Positions 52,653 through 61,514 of a stretch of DNA of 64,000 bases are shown piece after piece. The notes under the pieces were generated by a model that searched no databases, had not been told where the DNA came from, and was given only the letters and a program-made list of their open reading frames with translations. The position numbers and the translations under genes were made by a program. Source of the stretch: CBDBBY01 sp965205055 (GTDB taxonomy: Bacteria; Pseudomonadota; Alphaproteobacteria; Rhodobacterales; Rhodobacteraceae). Within the stretch, counting starts at the first letter, position 1. The number at the start of each line of letters is the position of its first letter. The stretch lies in NCBI GenBank assembly GCA_965205055.1, contig OZ242030.1, positions 4,340,001 through 4,404,000 of the forward strand. The letters are read 5' to 3'.

Positions 52653-53771
52653 TCAACTGCCTTCGATTCGCACCCAGCGATGGATCGCATCTTCGCCGAT
52701 GCGTTCCGCTTGCTCCAGTCTGAATCGAAAAGGGGCGGTCAGTTCGTCGAAGACCGGAAGGTCAACAGCCGGAATTCCTTTCGTGCCGAGGATTCGTCCT
52801 GAAGTGAAACCGACGAGTTCATCCACCAGGCCGTCTTCAATCAACGACGCGGCCAGTTTGGCGCCGCCCTCGCAAAACACCCTGGTAAGTCCCTTCTGAG
52901 CAAGGCTGGACATCACATCCTTCAGATCCAGGCGCTTGCTTTTCGCGGTTTTGCATTCAATTAGGACTGCGCCTGCATCCGACCATGCTTCAAGCGATCC
53001 AGCCGGCGCATTGCGGGCATGGCAGATCCATACCGGAGCATGCTTCGCCGAGGCGCCGAGTTTGCAGGTCGGAGGGATTGAAAGATTTGAGTCCAGAACC
53101 AGTCTGATCGGCGAAAAATCCACCCGCAGACCGCGGGGCGTCAACATCGGATCGTCCGACGCGGCGGTTCCGCTGCCCACCATGACGGCGTCGTGCTTCG
53201 CTCGCATCAAGTGAACCAGCCTCCTTGCCTTGGCGCGCGTGATCCATTTGCTCGCTCCGTCTCGGGCGGCGATGCGTCCGTCGAAGGACATCGCCAGCTT
53301 GAGCGTCACTTTGGGGCGGCGGTCGAGAATCCTTCGAAAAAATCCAAGATTTGCACGTCTTGCCTCGGCGGCGAGGCATCCCTGATCTACGGTTACGCCG
53401 TGCTTTTTCAACAGCATCTGCCCGGACCCCGCTTTTCGGGCGCGGTAAGGGTCGGAAACCGCGAAGACAACTCGGGCTACTCCGGCTTCCGCCAGCAATT
53501 TGGCGCAAGGCGGCGTTTTCCCTTGGTGGGCGCACGGCTCCAGCGTAACGTAGGCCGTCGCTCCGCGAGTCTGCATCGGTCCGGCGGCCTCGAGCGCTGC
53601 CTGCTCGGCATGCGGGCGTCCGCCGGGCTGGGTCCATCCGCGCCCGACTATCTCGCCGTCGCGGACGATCACGCAGCCGACTGAAGGGTTCGGCCATGTG
53701 CGGCCCATGCCGCGGTTGCCGAGAGTTAGCGCGAGGCGCATGAACCTCGCGTCCTCCTCTGCTGGGCGCAT
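52653..53771 (-). CDS. ribD: Bifunctional riboflavin deaminase/reductase RibD
   Basis: A 372-residue enzyme. The N-terminal deaminase has the zinc motifs GGRPHAEQAALEAAG (HAE) and TLEPCAHQGKTPPCAKLL (PCxxxxxxPPC). The C-terminal reductase has LKLAMSFDGRIA and VMVGSGTAASDDPMLTPR, then VFCEGGAKLAASLIEDGLVD. It carries out the second and third steps of the pathway. It starts 2 bp after nrdR. Confidence 0.94.
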   Translation of the reverse strand: MRPAEEDARFMRLALTLGNRGMGRTWPNPSVGCVIVRDGEIVGRGWTQPGGRPHAEQAALEAAGPMQTRGATAYVTLEPCAHQGKTPPCAKLLAEAGVARVVFAVSDPYRARKAGSGQMLLKKHGVTVDQGCLAAEARRANLGFFRRILDRRPKVTLKLAMSFDGRIAARDGASKWITRAKARRLVHLMRAKHDAVMVGSGTAASDDPMLTPRGLRVDFSPIRLVLDSNLSIPPTCKLGASAKHAPVWICHARNAPAGSLEAWSDAGAVLIECKTAKSKRLDLKDVMSSLAQKGLTRVFCEGGAKLAASLIEDGLVDELVGFTSGRILGTKGIPAVDLPVFDELTAPFRFRLEQAERIGEDAIHRWVRIEGS

Positions 53772-53773
53772 GT

Positions 53774-54241
53774 CTAATTCGGCGGATTCGGAGGCGGGCG
53801 AAGTTCCGCAATGAACGCTTCGAAATCGTCCGGAGCTTGGAAATTCTTGTAAACGCTGGCGAAGCGCAAGTAAGCGACATTGTCGATGCGCGCCAATGCC
53901 TCCATCGCGTACGCTCCGATCTTGTTTGAAGAAATCTCGTTCTCTCCGGCGGACTCAAGCCGCCTTACGATGCCGGATATCATCTGGTTTATGCGATCCG
54001 GCTCAATCGGCCGCTTGCGCATTGCAATCCTGACGGACCGATCCAGCTTGTCCCGATCAAAGTCCTCGCGACGACCGTTCGCCTTCAGAACCACCATATC
54101 ACGCAACTGGATTCGCTCGTAGGTCGTGAATCGGCCGGCGCATGCACTGCACATTCGGCGCCGCCGTATCGTTGCATGCTCCTCTGCCGGTCGTGAATCC
54201 TTGACTTGGGTTTCGGTGCTTCCGCAATATGGGCAACGCAT
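53774..54241 (-). CDS. nrdR: Transcriptional repressor NrdR
   Basis: A 155-residue protein with an N-terminal zinc ribbon (MRCPYCGSTETQV, then CSACAGRFTTYER) and an ATP-cone (VVLKANGRREDFDRDKLDRS). NrdR senses ATP/dATP and represses ribonucleotide reductase genes. The nrdR-ribD order is common in alphaproteobacteria. No NrdR box was identified in the window. Confidence 0.94.
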   Translation of the reverse strand: MRCPYCGSTETQVKDSRPAEEHATIRRRRMCSACAGRFTTYERIQLRDMVVLKANGRREDFDRDKLDRSVRIAMRKRPIEPDRINQMISGIVRRLESAGENEISSNKIGAYAMEALARIDNVAYLRFASVYKNFQAPDDFEAFIAELRPPPNPPN

Positions 54242-54975
54242 GTCGAGTCCCTATTCCGCATCTTGTGCCTTACGCATTATCTGACCAATCATCGCAATAT
54301 CAACAACAGAATTTGAAATGTCCTCCTTGCCGGGACATTCATGCAAGAGTCAGTCGCCGCCTGCGCATTCGGCTCAGGTGTTCCCATCCGCCTTGGATGA
54401 GCGGGCGAGGCGTTGAAATTCGACCGAATCCCATCGGGAGCTTGTTCGGCCTTCGAAGAGAAATCGTGTCGATGGGAATCCCCGAAAGCCCAGTGCCGCC
54501 TCGAGCATCTGATGGTCGCTGGCACAGCGGGAGTCACGACCTTTCGGGTTCGCGATGACCGGGTGCATCCCATTTTTTGTCATGATGCCCTCGGCTGCTC
54601 TTGCCCGCACGCGCGACGCCTGTCGTTCGCAGGTTTCGACAACCGCAACGGAATCGTTCAATGCTGGACCTCGAAGGTCCCGTTTGCAACCCTTGAAACG
54701 CCGAACGATGATCCGACAAGATCCGCCCGCTTCGGCAATTGCGGGAAAGCCGCCTATTTTTTCCGTTTCAGAAGCTCAGCCGGGCGCCTGCGACTTCTGA
54801 CGACTCCGCTGCCACCTGCTTGCAGGAATCTCCGGATCCGCATTCGGCCGCTGCAGGCGTCTCCAGATGCAGGACGCTGGCGAACGGCGGGTACCGCGCA
54901 TCCGGGCGGGAGCAAGTCGAGAGCGCCATGACCCAAAAAACGTTATATACTCGCGTATTGCGATTTGCCGGATGA
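54242..54975. other. 734-bp spacer between nrdR and rpoD
   Basis: No gene is supported, although several frames of 80-170 codons are open. At 54561-54580 it contains GGGTGCATCC followed by a T-run. This matches the terminus of the dispersed repeat family, but the adjoining DNA aligns poorly, so it may be a decayed sixth copy or chance. Confidence 0.4.
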
Positions 54976-56916
54976 TCAGCCGTCAAGGAACGGTCGCAGC
55001 TTTCGGCTCCGGCTCGGGTGCTTCAGCTTGCGCAGCGCTTTCGCTTCTATCTGCCTGATGCGCTCTCTGGTCACGCTGAACTGCTGGCCCACCTCTTCAA
55101 GAGTGTGGTCGGTATTCATTCCGATGCCGAAACGCATGCGCAGAACCCGCTCTTCCCTCGGCGTCAATGCGGCAAGCACTCTCGATGTCGTTTCCTTGAG
55201 ATTGCCTTGTATCGCGCTGTCCAAAGGAAGAACCGCGTTCTTGTCTTCGATGAAATCGCCGAGCTGACTGTCTTCTTCATCGCCGACCGGGGTTTCCAAG
55301 CTGATCGGCTCCTTCGCGATCTTCATCACCTTGCGCACTTTTTCGAGCGGCATCTGCAGCTTGGTCGCCAATTCCTCGGGCGTCGGATCGCGCCCGATCT
55401 CGTGGAGCATCTGACGGTTCGTCCGCACCAGCTTGTTGATCGTTTCGATCATATGCACGGGGATGCGGATCGTGCGCGCTTGGTCGGCGATCGAACGGGT
55501 GATGGCTTGCCTGATCCACCATGTCGCATAGGTGGAGAACTTGTAACCGCGCCGGTACTCGAACTTGTCGACCGCCTTCATGAGTCCGATGTTGCCCTCC
55601 TGGATGAGGTCCAGGAATTGGAGTCCGCGGTTCGTGTATTTTTTGGCGATGGAAATCACGAGCCGCAGGTTGGCTTCGACCATTTCCTTCTTCGCGATGC
55701 GCGCTTCCCTTTCGCCCTTTTGCACTTTGGCCACGATTGTCCGGAACTCGCTTATGTCCAAGCCGATGTATCTTCCAAGTTCGCGGATCTGGGTCTGGTG
55801 CGCGATGATTTCGTCCGACGAATTCGCGAGCAGCATGGACCAGCCGCGGCCCTTCCTCGCAGCCGCCGCCTCCATCCAATCCGGATCCAGTTCGTGGTCG
55901 CGCCATGCCGCGACGAATTCCCGCCGATTGATCCGCGCCCGATCCGCAAGGCGGACCATTTCCGTGTCGATCGACACGAGCTTCTTGTTCAGGCCGTAAA
56001 GCTGGTCCAGCAGCGCCTCGATCCTGTTGTTGTGGAAACTGAGCGCGTTCACTTTATGAACAAGTTCGGATTTCATTTCTTGGTAGCGCTGCTCTTGCTT
56101 GGCGGAAAACCGTTTGATGAGTCCGATGCGGCGCTTCATGCGCGATTCCTGTATCTTGAAGAAGGCGCCGTACTGCGAGGCGACCTGCTTCAGCGCGTCG
56201 ACTGAAGTTTCTCTCAGCATTGATTCCAAGGCCACGACAGACATGTTGCCCTGATCGTCGTCGTCCTGGGATTCGCCGTTGCCGGAAGCGATGTCCTCGT
56301 CATCCAGATCGCCCGCTTCGTTGCCGGCTACGTGCAATCGACCGGCGGTGCTTTCGAGATCGATTACGTCCCGCAGGTAGATTTGCTCGTCGAGGAGTTC
56401 GTTGAGCCATATCGTGATGGCCTTGAAGGTCAGCGGGCTGTCGCAGAGGCCGGAAATCATCGTGTTCCGGCCCGCCTCGATTCTCTTGGCGATGGCAATC
56501 TCGCCCTCTCGCGAGAGAAGTTCGACCGATCCCATTTCGCGAAGATACATGCGGACCGGATCGTCGGTGCGGTCGAGATTGTCCGGCACCGGAGTGGCCA
56601 GCGCAAGTTCGCGCGATCCTGAAACAGGAATCAGCGCGTTGGCGTTGAGATCCTGTTCTTCGTTCTCTGCCTCCGCCTCCTCGGCCTCGACGATGTTGAC
56701 GCCTCTGTCCGAGAGCAAGGACATCACGTTTTCGATTTCTTCGGACGTTGTCTGATCGTCGGGGAGCACGGAATTCAATTCCTCGTAAGTGAGGTACCCC
56801 CGCTCTTCCGCGTCCGCGATCATTTTCTTGACTTGCGCGATGCGCCCGCCTCGAAGCGCGTCTTTCGGCTCAAGCCGCTCCGCAGGTTTCTTGGTTTCGG
56901 AAATCGTTTCGCTCAT
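54976..56916 (-). CDS. rpoD: RNA polymerase primary sigma factor RpoD (sigma-70)
   Basis: A 646-residue sigma factor. Region 1.1 lies near the start (AQVKKMIADAEERGYLTYEELNSVL in two blocks) and region 1.2 contains DPVRMYLREMG. A long non-conserved insert separates regions 1 and 2. Region 2 has NLRLVISIAKKYTNRGLQFL and YKFSTYATWWIRQAI. Region 4.2 has TLEEVGQQFSVTRERIRQIE. The ATG at 56916 with GAGG upstream was chosen; the frame extends 14 codons higher. It recognises the main promoters of the cell and follows dnaG on the same strand. Confidence 0.96.
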   Translation of the reverse strand: MSETISETKKPAERLEPKDALRGGRIAQVKKMIADAEERGYLTYEELNSVLPDDQTTSEEIENVMSLLSDRGVNIVEAEEAEAENEEQDLNANALIPVSGSRELALATPVPDNLDRTDDPVRMYLREMGSVELLSREGEIAIAKRIEAGRNTMISGLCDSPLTFKAITIWLNELLDEQIYLRDVIDLESTAGRLHVAGNEAGDLDDEDIASGNGESQDDDDQGNMSVVALESMLRETSVDALKQVASQYGAFFKIQESRMKRRIGLIKRFSAKQEQRYQEMKSELVHKVNALSFHNNRIEALLDQLYGLNKKLVSIDTEMVRLADRARINRREFVAAWRDHELDPDWMEAAAARKGRGWSMLLANSSDEIIAHQTQIRELGRYIGLDISEFRTIVAKVQKGEREARIAKKEMVEANLRLVISIAKKYTNRGLQFLDLIQEGNIGLMKAVDKFEYRRGYKFSTYATWWIRQAITRSIADQARTIRIPVHMIETINKLVRTNRQMLHEIGRDPTPEELATKLQMPLEKVRKVMKIAKEPISLETPVGDEEDSQLGDFIEDKNAVLPLDSAIQGNLKETTSRVLAALTPREERVLRMRFGIGMNTDHTLEEVGQQFSVTRERIRQIEAKALRKLKHPSRSRKLRPFLDG

Positions 56917-57196
56917 GCGAGTCATCCTCAATTGTCGAAGGCGCGGCAGTCCGACCATCTGCAGCGAAGACTCCGAATCAAATTTCGCGAATCACATCCG
57001 CTAACCGGCATATTACCGCGTAGGCAAGAGTCAATCTTGCTGCCTTCGCGTTGATTCTCCCAAATTCCGGCAATCGTGCAACATACGGCTGCGGCGATCC
57101 GATTCCCCGACCTTGCGAGCCTGTGCCCAGGCTCGAAGAAGATCCGCCCATTCGAAAAATAGGTGCTTGGAACCGGCGATTAAAGAGGGGACGGAT

Positions 57197-59152
57197 TCAG
57201 CTCTTGAGCCACGCGTCCAGCTCCTCGGCATCGGAGCGATTGATCGGAATTCGGTTCGGTCCCTCAATGAAATCCCCGCCTTCAAGCGGGTCGATGCCGC
57301 GCTGGGCGTTGCGCCGGTCTTGGGCCGCCTCCTTCAATTCGGAGCTCCATGTCGCCGCCGCATCGTAATCCGGATGGATGGTCTCGTATTGCTCGCGAAA
57401 ATCGGCATACAGCGCACGGGCGGCATGCTGCGCTTCAATCTTCCGGATTTCCTCTTCGAGCGCCGTATTCGGATCATGGGTCTGCGGATGTTCTATCGCA
57501 GGTATGTTTTTCATTCCCGCCGCCGCGAAAAGCCGTTCCACGCGCCCGGCTCCGACTTCCGCCTCGACTTTGGAGCGGAAGCCCCGATGCTCCCAGCCGT
57601 CGTCCAGAGCGTTCAGACGCAGAATGGCGCTCAATATTTCGGAATGGCCGGCATCCGACAACTCCAAGGACTCCAGCCTGACTTCAAACTTGGAAATGAT
57701 CCCGGGGTGCTGCAGGCAAATCGCCAGAACCGCAGCTTCGAGGCATCTGTCGGCATCAAGATTGCTTGTTTGCCTGCCGTTTCGTGCTAGTACGCTTCGA
57801 AGCGTCTCATCCTTCGGTCGGGCGCATGGTTTCGAGAAGCCGCCGGACGGAGAGCGGCTGCCCCTCTCTCCGCGAAAATGCCAGAATACGCGTTCGCGCA
57901 AATACTCGCGATATCGCTTGAGGACCTTGCCGTCCTTGATCGTCGAGGCCGCCCTTTCCAAAGAGGCTTCAAGCGCGGCCCTCTGCTCAGGCGTATTGAA
58001 GGAGCCGTTGCCGACCTCCCTTCGCCAGAGAAGCTCCGCCATCGAGTCCGCGGATTGCAGCAATTCAACGAAAGCTTGCGCGCCGTACGCCCTGACGTAG
58101 TCGTCCGGATCGCTGCCCGGCGGCAAATTGCAGAATCGCAGGGATTTTCCGGGTTCAAGAAGCGGCAGCGCAATGTCGATCATGCGCATCGCAGCGTTGC
58201 GCCCCGCAGTGTCGCCGTCCATCGCGACGACAGGCTCGTCGGCAATCCGCCACATCGATTTCAATTGATGCTCGGTCACCGCGGTTCCCATGGGTGCGAC
58301 CGCCGCCGTAAACCCGGCTTCGAAAAGCGCGATCACGTCCATGTAGCCTTCGACCATGATCATGACTCCGGCTTTGGCGAACGCGTTTCTGGCTGCCGGA
58401 AAATTGTAGAGCAGCGATCCTTTTCGGAAGATCGGCGTTTCGGGCGAATTCAGGTATTTTGCAGGAACATCCGGATCCATCGCCCGACCGCCGAATGCGA
58501 TGGCTCGATCCCGGTAGTCTTTGATGGGAAACATGATCCGGTTTCTGAACCGGTCGTAAATGCTGTTTTCGCCCGTCTCTCCTCCCGCAAGCCCTGCCTT
58601 GATGATTTGATCATCTGAATATCCGCGCTTCCGCAATTCCCCGATGAGCGGGTTTCCGCCGGAGGGCGCGAAGCCGAGCGCGAATGACTTGATCGTCGCA
58701 TTCGAAATTCCGCGTGCGGCCAAATATTCCCGAGCGCCCATGCCTGCCGACGTGCCGAGCTGCAGGCGAAAGAATTCCGCGGCCGACTCGTTGATTTTGA
58801 ACAGCAGATCTTCTTCGGATTGCTTCTTCTCGTAGGACGGGCTGCGGGCCGGAAGCTCCAAGCCGGCTTCGGCGGCCAGAAACTCGACCGCCTCCCGAAA
58901 GTCCATGTTCCGTGTTTTCTGCACGAACGAGATCAGCCCGCCTTTGGCTTGGCAGCCGAAGCAATAGTAGAGCCCTTTGTGGTCGGAGACGCGGAAGGAC
59001 GGCGTCTTCTCGTGGTGGAAGGGGCAATTGGCCCAATACTCTCCCTTGGCCGGCTTGGACTTTCGCTTGTCCCACGCGACCAGCTTCCCGGCAATGCGGG
59101 AGAGCGAGACTCGAGACTGGATCTCGTCGATGAAAGTCGAGGGGAAGTTCAT
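57197..59152 (-). CDS. dnaG: DNA primase
   Basis: A 651-residue primase. The N-terminal CHC2 zinc finger reads CPFHHEKTPSF then YYCFGC. The TOPRIM core has VMIMVEGYMDVIALFEAGF with the catalytic Glu and VVAMDGDTAGRNAAMR with the DxD-type acids. A C-terminal helicase-binding region follows. It makes RNA primers for replication. The dnaG-rpoD arrangement is the classical macromolecular-synthesis order. Confidence 0.96.
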   Translation of the reverse strand: MNFPSTFIDEIQSRVSLSRIAGKLVAWDKRKSKPAKGEYWANCPFHHEKTPSFRVSDHKGLYYCFGCQAKGGLISFVQKTRNMDFREAVEFLAAEAGLELPARSPSYEKKQSEEDLLFKINESAAEFFRLQLGTSAGMGAREYLAARGISNATIKSFALGFAPSGGNPLIGELRKRGYSDDQIIKAGLAGGETGENSIYDRFRNRIMFPIKDYRDRAIAFGGRAMDPDVPAKYLNSPETPIFRKGSLLYNFPAARNAFAKAGVMIMVEGYMDVIALFEAGFTAAVAPMGTAVTEHQLKSMWRIADEPVVAMDGDTAGRNAAMRMIDIALPLLEPGKSLRFCNLPPGSDPDDYVRAYGAQAFVELLQSADSMAELLWRREVGNGSFNTPEQRAALEASLERAASTIKDGKVLKRYREYLRERVFWHFRGERGSRSPSGGFSKPCARPKDETLRSVLARNGRQTSNLDADRCLEAAVLAICLQHPGIISKFEVRLESLELSDAGHSEILSAILRLNALDDGWEHRGFRSKVEAEVGAGRVERLFAAAGMKNIPAIEHPQTHDPNTALEEEIRKIEAQHAARALYADFREQYETIHPDYDAAATWSSELKEAAQDRRNAQRGIDPLEGGDFIEGPNRIPINRSDAEELDAWLKS

Positions 59153-59191
59153 GCGAATGAATGCATCGAAATGGAGGTTCCTGGCAAGCGA

Positions 59192-59506
59192 CTATTCCGT
59201 CAACCGAATTCTTCGCTTCAGCCGACCCGTGTCAACGTCGAATATCAAAATCTCGTCGGCTTCGGTCACTACGGCATACCAATCCGTGCCTTGCGTGAAG
59301 GCGGTCGCGGTGACTCCCGACGGCAGTCTTATTTCGGCAGGCAGCGCCATGGCGGGCGTCGGCCGCCCGAAATCGCTGAACCTAATGACAAAAAGAACGC
59401 AAACAAGTATGAATCCGGCAATGAAAGTGCACGAAAGGACGACGACCAGAATTTTCAGCCACTTCAACGTGGCGGCGTCCTGAAGTTGGTCCGGTAATTC
59501 GTTCAT
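59192..59506 (-). CDS. DUF6476 single-pass membrane protein
   Basis: A 104-residue protein with one membrane helix (KILVVVLSCTFIAGFILVCV, about residues 17-36). A periplasmic part follows with LPAEIRLPSGVTATAFTQG and ILIFDVDTGRLKRRI. This is the DUF6476 pattern found beside RluD-like genes in alphaproteobacteria. Its ATG overlaps the start codon of the divergent pseudouridine synthase gene (CATG shared). The function is unknown. Confidence 0.75.
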   Translation of the reverse strand: MNELPDQLQDAATLKWLKILVVVLSCTFIAGFILVCVLFVIRFSDFGRPTPAMALPAEIRLPSGVTATAFTQGTDWYAVVTEADEILIFDVDTGRLKRRIRLTE

Positions 59507-60542
59507 GCAGCACGTCGAGAGAGAGTTCGTTGTTCGAATCGGCGCAGACACTCCTGCGCGGCTCGATTCGGCATTGGCGAAGTATGCGCCGGATCACGCG
59601 CTGATGACAAGAACCCGCGCAGCCAAGTTGATCAAAGCCGGGGCTGTTTCCCGCAACGGGGTTGTCGTCCGAGGCGCGAGCGCGGCGGCAGTCTGCGGAG
59701 ACGAACTGACAGTCGTGGTGCCGGATGACGGACCGCGAAGCGACGTCGCGGAGGACTTGCCGCTTGAAATCGTATTCGAGGATCGGGATATCGTCGTTGT
59801 CGACAAGCAACCAGGATTGGTCGTTCATCCGGCGAAGGGAAACAGAAGCGGGACTCTGGTCAACGCGATTCTGCATCATTGCAGCGGCGTCATGCCGACC
59901 TCTGGAGACGGCAAGCATCCCGGGATTGTGCATCGCTTGGACAAGGACACGAGCGGGCTTCTGGTGGTCGCCAAGTCGGAGTTGGCTATGGCCCGCCTGA
60001 GCGCGCAGTTCATGGACCGCAGCGTGGACCGGCGCTACATCGCGCTGGTGAAAGGCGTGCCCGGCAAAAAAGGCGGTTTCAACAGCCTTTCATCCATGCA
60101 GTTCGAGGACGGCGGCGTCATTCGGATCGAAGGCTCGATCGGGAGGCATCCGACAAACAGACTCAAGCAGGCGATTGTTGCCGGAGGACGGCGGGCCGTA
60201 ACTCGTATCCGAGTCGTGGCGCCATTGGCCGAAGGGCATGCGTCCTTGGTCGAATGCCGCTTGGAGACAGGCAGAACCCACCAGATTCGTGTTCATATGG
60301 AGCGCATCGGCCATCCGTTGATCGGCGACCCGCTTTACGGCGGAGGAGCCAGGCTGTTTTCGACTTCCTTGGATGCGGACATGCGTGCCGCCGCGGAAAG
60401 TTTTCCCAGGCAGGCGCTTCATGCAGCGTCGCTGGGCTTGACCCACCCTAGTACAGGGCAGCGTATGCAATTCGAGTCCGATCTGCCTCAGGACATGCGC
60501 ATGCTTCGCGAAGCGCTTTCGAGCGGCGGCTTTGTTCGCTGA
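59505..60542 (+). CDS. RluA/RluD-family 23S rRNA pseudouridine synthase
   Basis: A 345-residue enzyme with an N-terminal S4 RNA-binding domain (RTRAAKLIKAGAVSRNGVVV) and the catalytic domain. The motif HRLDKDTSGLLVVAK carries the catalytic Asp, and RTHQIRVHMERIGHPLIGDP is the late signature. RluD modifies the helix 69 loop of 23S rRNA; the exact target here is inferred. The ATG at 59505 is the only plausible start, because the conserved part begins eight codons in. Confidence 0.92.
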   Translation: MQHVEREFVVRIGADTPARLDSALAKYAPDHALMTRTRAAKLIKAGAVSRNGVVVRGASAAAVCGDELTVVVPDDGPRSDVAEDLPLEIVFEDRDIVVVDKQPGLVVHPAKGNRSGTLVNAILHHCSGVMPTSGDGKHPGIVHRLDKDTSGLLVVAKSELAMARLSAQFMDRSVDRRYIALVKGVPGKKGGFNSLSSMQFEDGGVIRIEGSIGRHPTNRLKQAIVAGGRRAVTRIRVVAPLAEGHASLVECRLETGRTHQIRVHMERIGHPLIGDPLYGGGARLFSTSLDADMRAAAESFPRQALHAASLGLTHPSTGQRMQFESDLPQDMRMLREALSSGGFVR

Positions 60543-60909
60543 TTCAGATAATCACGCAAGGATGCGTGACATCTTGGCGGAAACTGTTGAGTAAAGGCCG
60601 CAAAATCAAAACAATCGGTCGCCGAAAACCAACGCGCCTGTGAATCAATAGTTAATGAGCAGAAATCGCGGAATCGAATTCCAACGCTGATTGCGGCAAA
60701 GTGTGAATTTCATGCGCAAATGTCAAAGAGAGAGACGGTGCGTTAAGCTCGGCAAGCAGGTTCTGTCCGGTTCGCTTGGGCGACTCGCGACATTGGCGAT
60801 TCTCGGCGATGCAGGTGCAACGCCTGAATATTTTTGCGCGGCACGACGTGAAATCGAGCATGCACTGCCTGCCCTTGGCAAGATAGACAAGAAATCATTG
60901 GAAAGACAC
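60543..60909. other. Spacer between the pseudouridine synthase and the accessory module
   Basis: A 6-bp stem with a 6-base loop (TCACGC-AAGGAT-GCGTGA) at 60552-60569 directly follows the synthase stop. It is terminator-like but lacks a T-run. No gene is supported in the rest, although a frame is open from 60691 into the following pseudogene. Confidence 0.4.
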
Positions 60910-61514
60910 ATGAAGAGAACAAACCATACACGAGACAATTGGAGGGTGCGCACAGTCACGCCGCCGTCGAATGACGAGAACCTAACGTGGGTCGCTGGCG
61001 CTTGTCGCTATGTTGGGAGTCCATACCACAAAAATCATCCTAGTGGCAGATTTTAGTCAGATAGTACCTTATTTGGCGGACGGAAAGGAGATGTTTGAAG
61101 ATTGCGGACCGGCCACAGGTCTTCGCACCTTTTCCTTTGTGGAGTTCAATGAATTCTGAAATCGGCTTCTCAGTCCTCTTGATGGAATTGTAGACGCTGC
61201 GCCGGAACCAGCAAGCATCAAATGGACTCTAATGAGTCGAACCTGCCACTAGTTTCGCTGGACCCCCGCGGAGTCGGCCTCGTACCAGCAAATGCCCGGC
61301 AGATCTCAAGGATAAGCGCGAACTCATGGAATGTTGGCTTCGAAATGCGTTGATGTCTGGTCAAGTGGGTGCGTTGTGGGAAGGTGGGTTCCCGCGCTAA
61401 ATATGGCATCGCGATGAGGATACAGTATACGAAGCACGCCAAGGGTCGCCGGGATCTGGCGAGTATCACGGCTATCCGCTAATGCCCAATCAGGTCGTTC
61501 GGGGTTTGCCATGA
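60910..61514 (+). pseudogene. Small conserved protein gene broken by a MITE and a nonsense codon
   Basis: The ATG at 60910 has GGAAAGAC upstream and encodes TWVAGACRYVGSPYHKNHPS, where the frame enters a MITE (61041-61251). If the element is removed leaving one TA, the frame continues exactly: FAGPPRSRPRTSKCP, then KRELMECWLRNALMSGQVG and LWEGGFPR. A TAA at 61398 stands where the family is expected to have Tyr, and IWHRDEDTVYEAR and GEYHGYPL follow. The restored product is about 131 residues. Its TGA overlaps the ATG of the next gene by 4 bp, so the two formed an operon. I recall the pattern as a small protein that travels with ImmA/IrrE-like genes, but cannot name a function. Confidence 0.75.
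61041..61251. mobile_element. 211-bp MITE inserted in the small gene
   Basis: Flanked by a TA duplication in CCTAGT context. Both ends begin TAGTGGCAG and match at 15 of the first 19 bases before diverging. The interior is non-coding. The ends differ from those of the IS630 at 16253, so a different transposase, not in the window, must have moved it. Exact removal restores the host gene's reading frame. Confidence 0.8.

Noticed and set aside
54561..54580. Sixth copy of the dispersed repeat
   Set aside because: Only the terminal GGGTGCATCC plus T-run matches; the adjoining 150 bp could not be aligned in either orientation.
61228..61251. tRNA T-arm-like sequence near GGTTCGACTC
   Set aside because: It is the inverted terminus of the MITE read on the minus strand; no acceptor or anticodon stem surrounds it.
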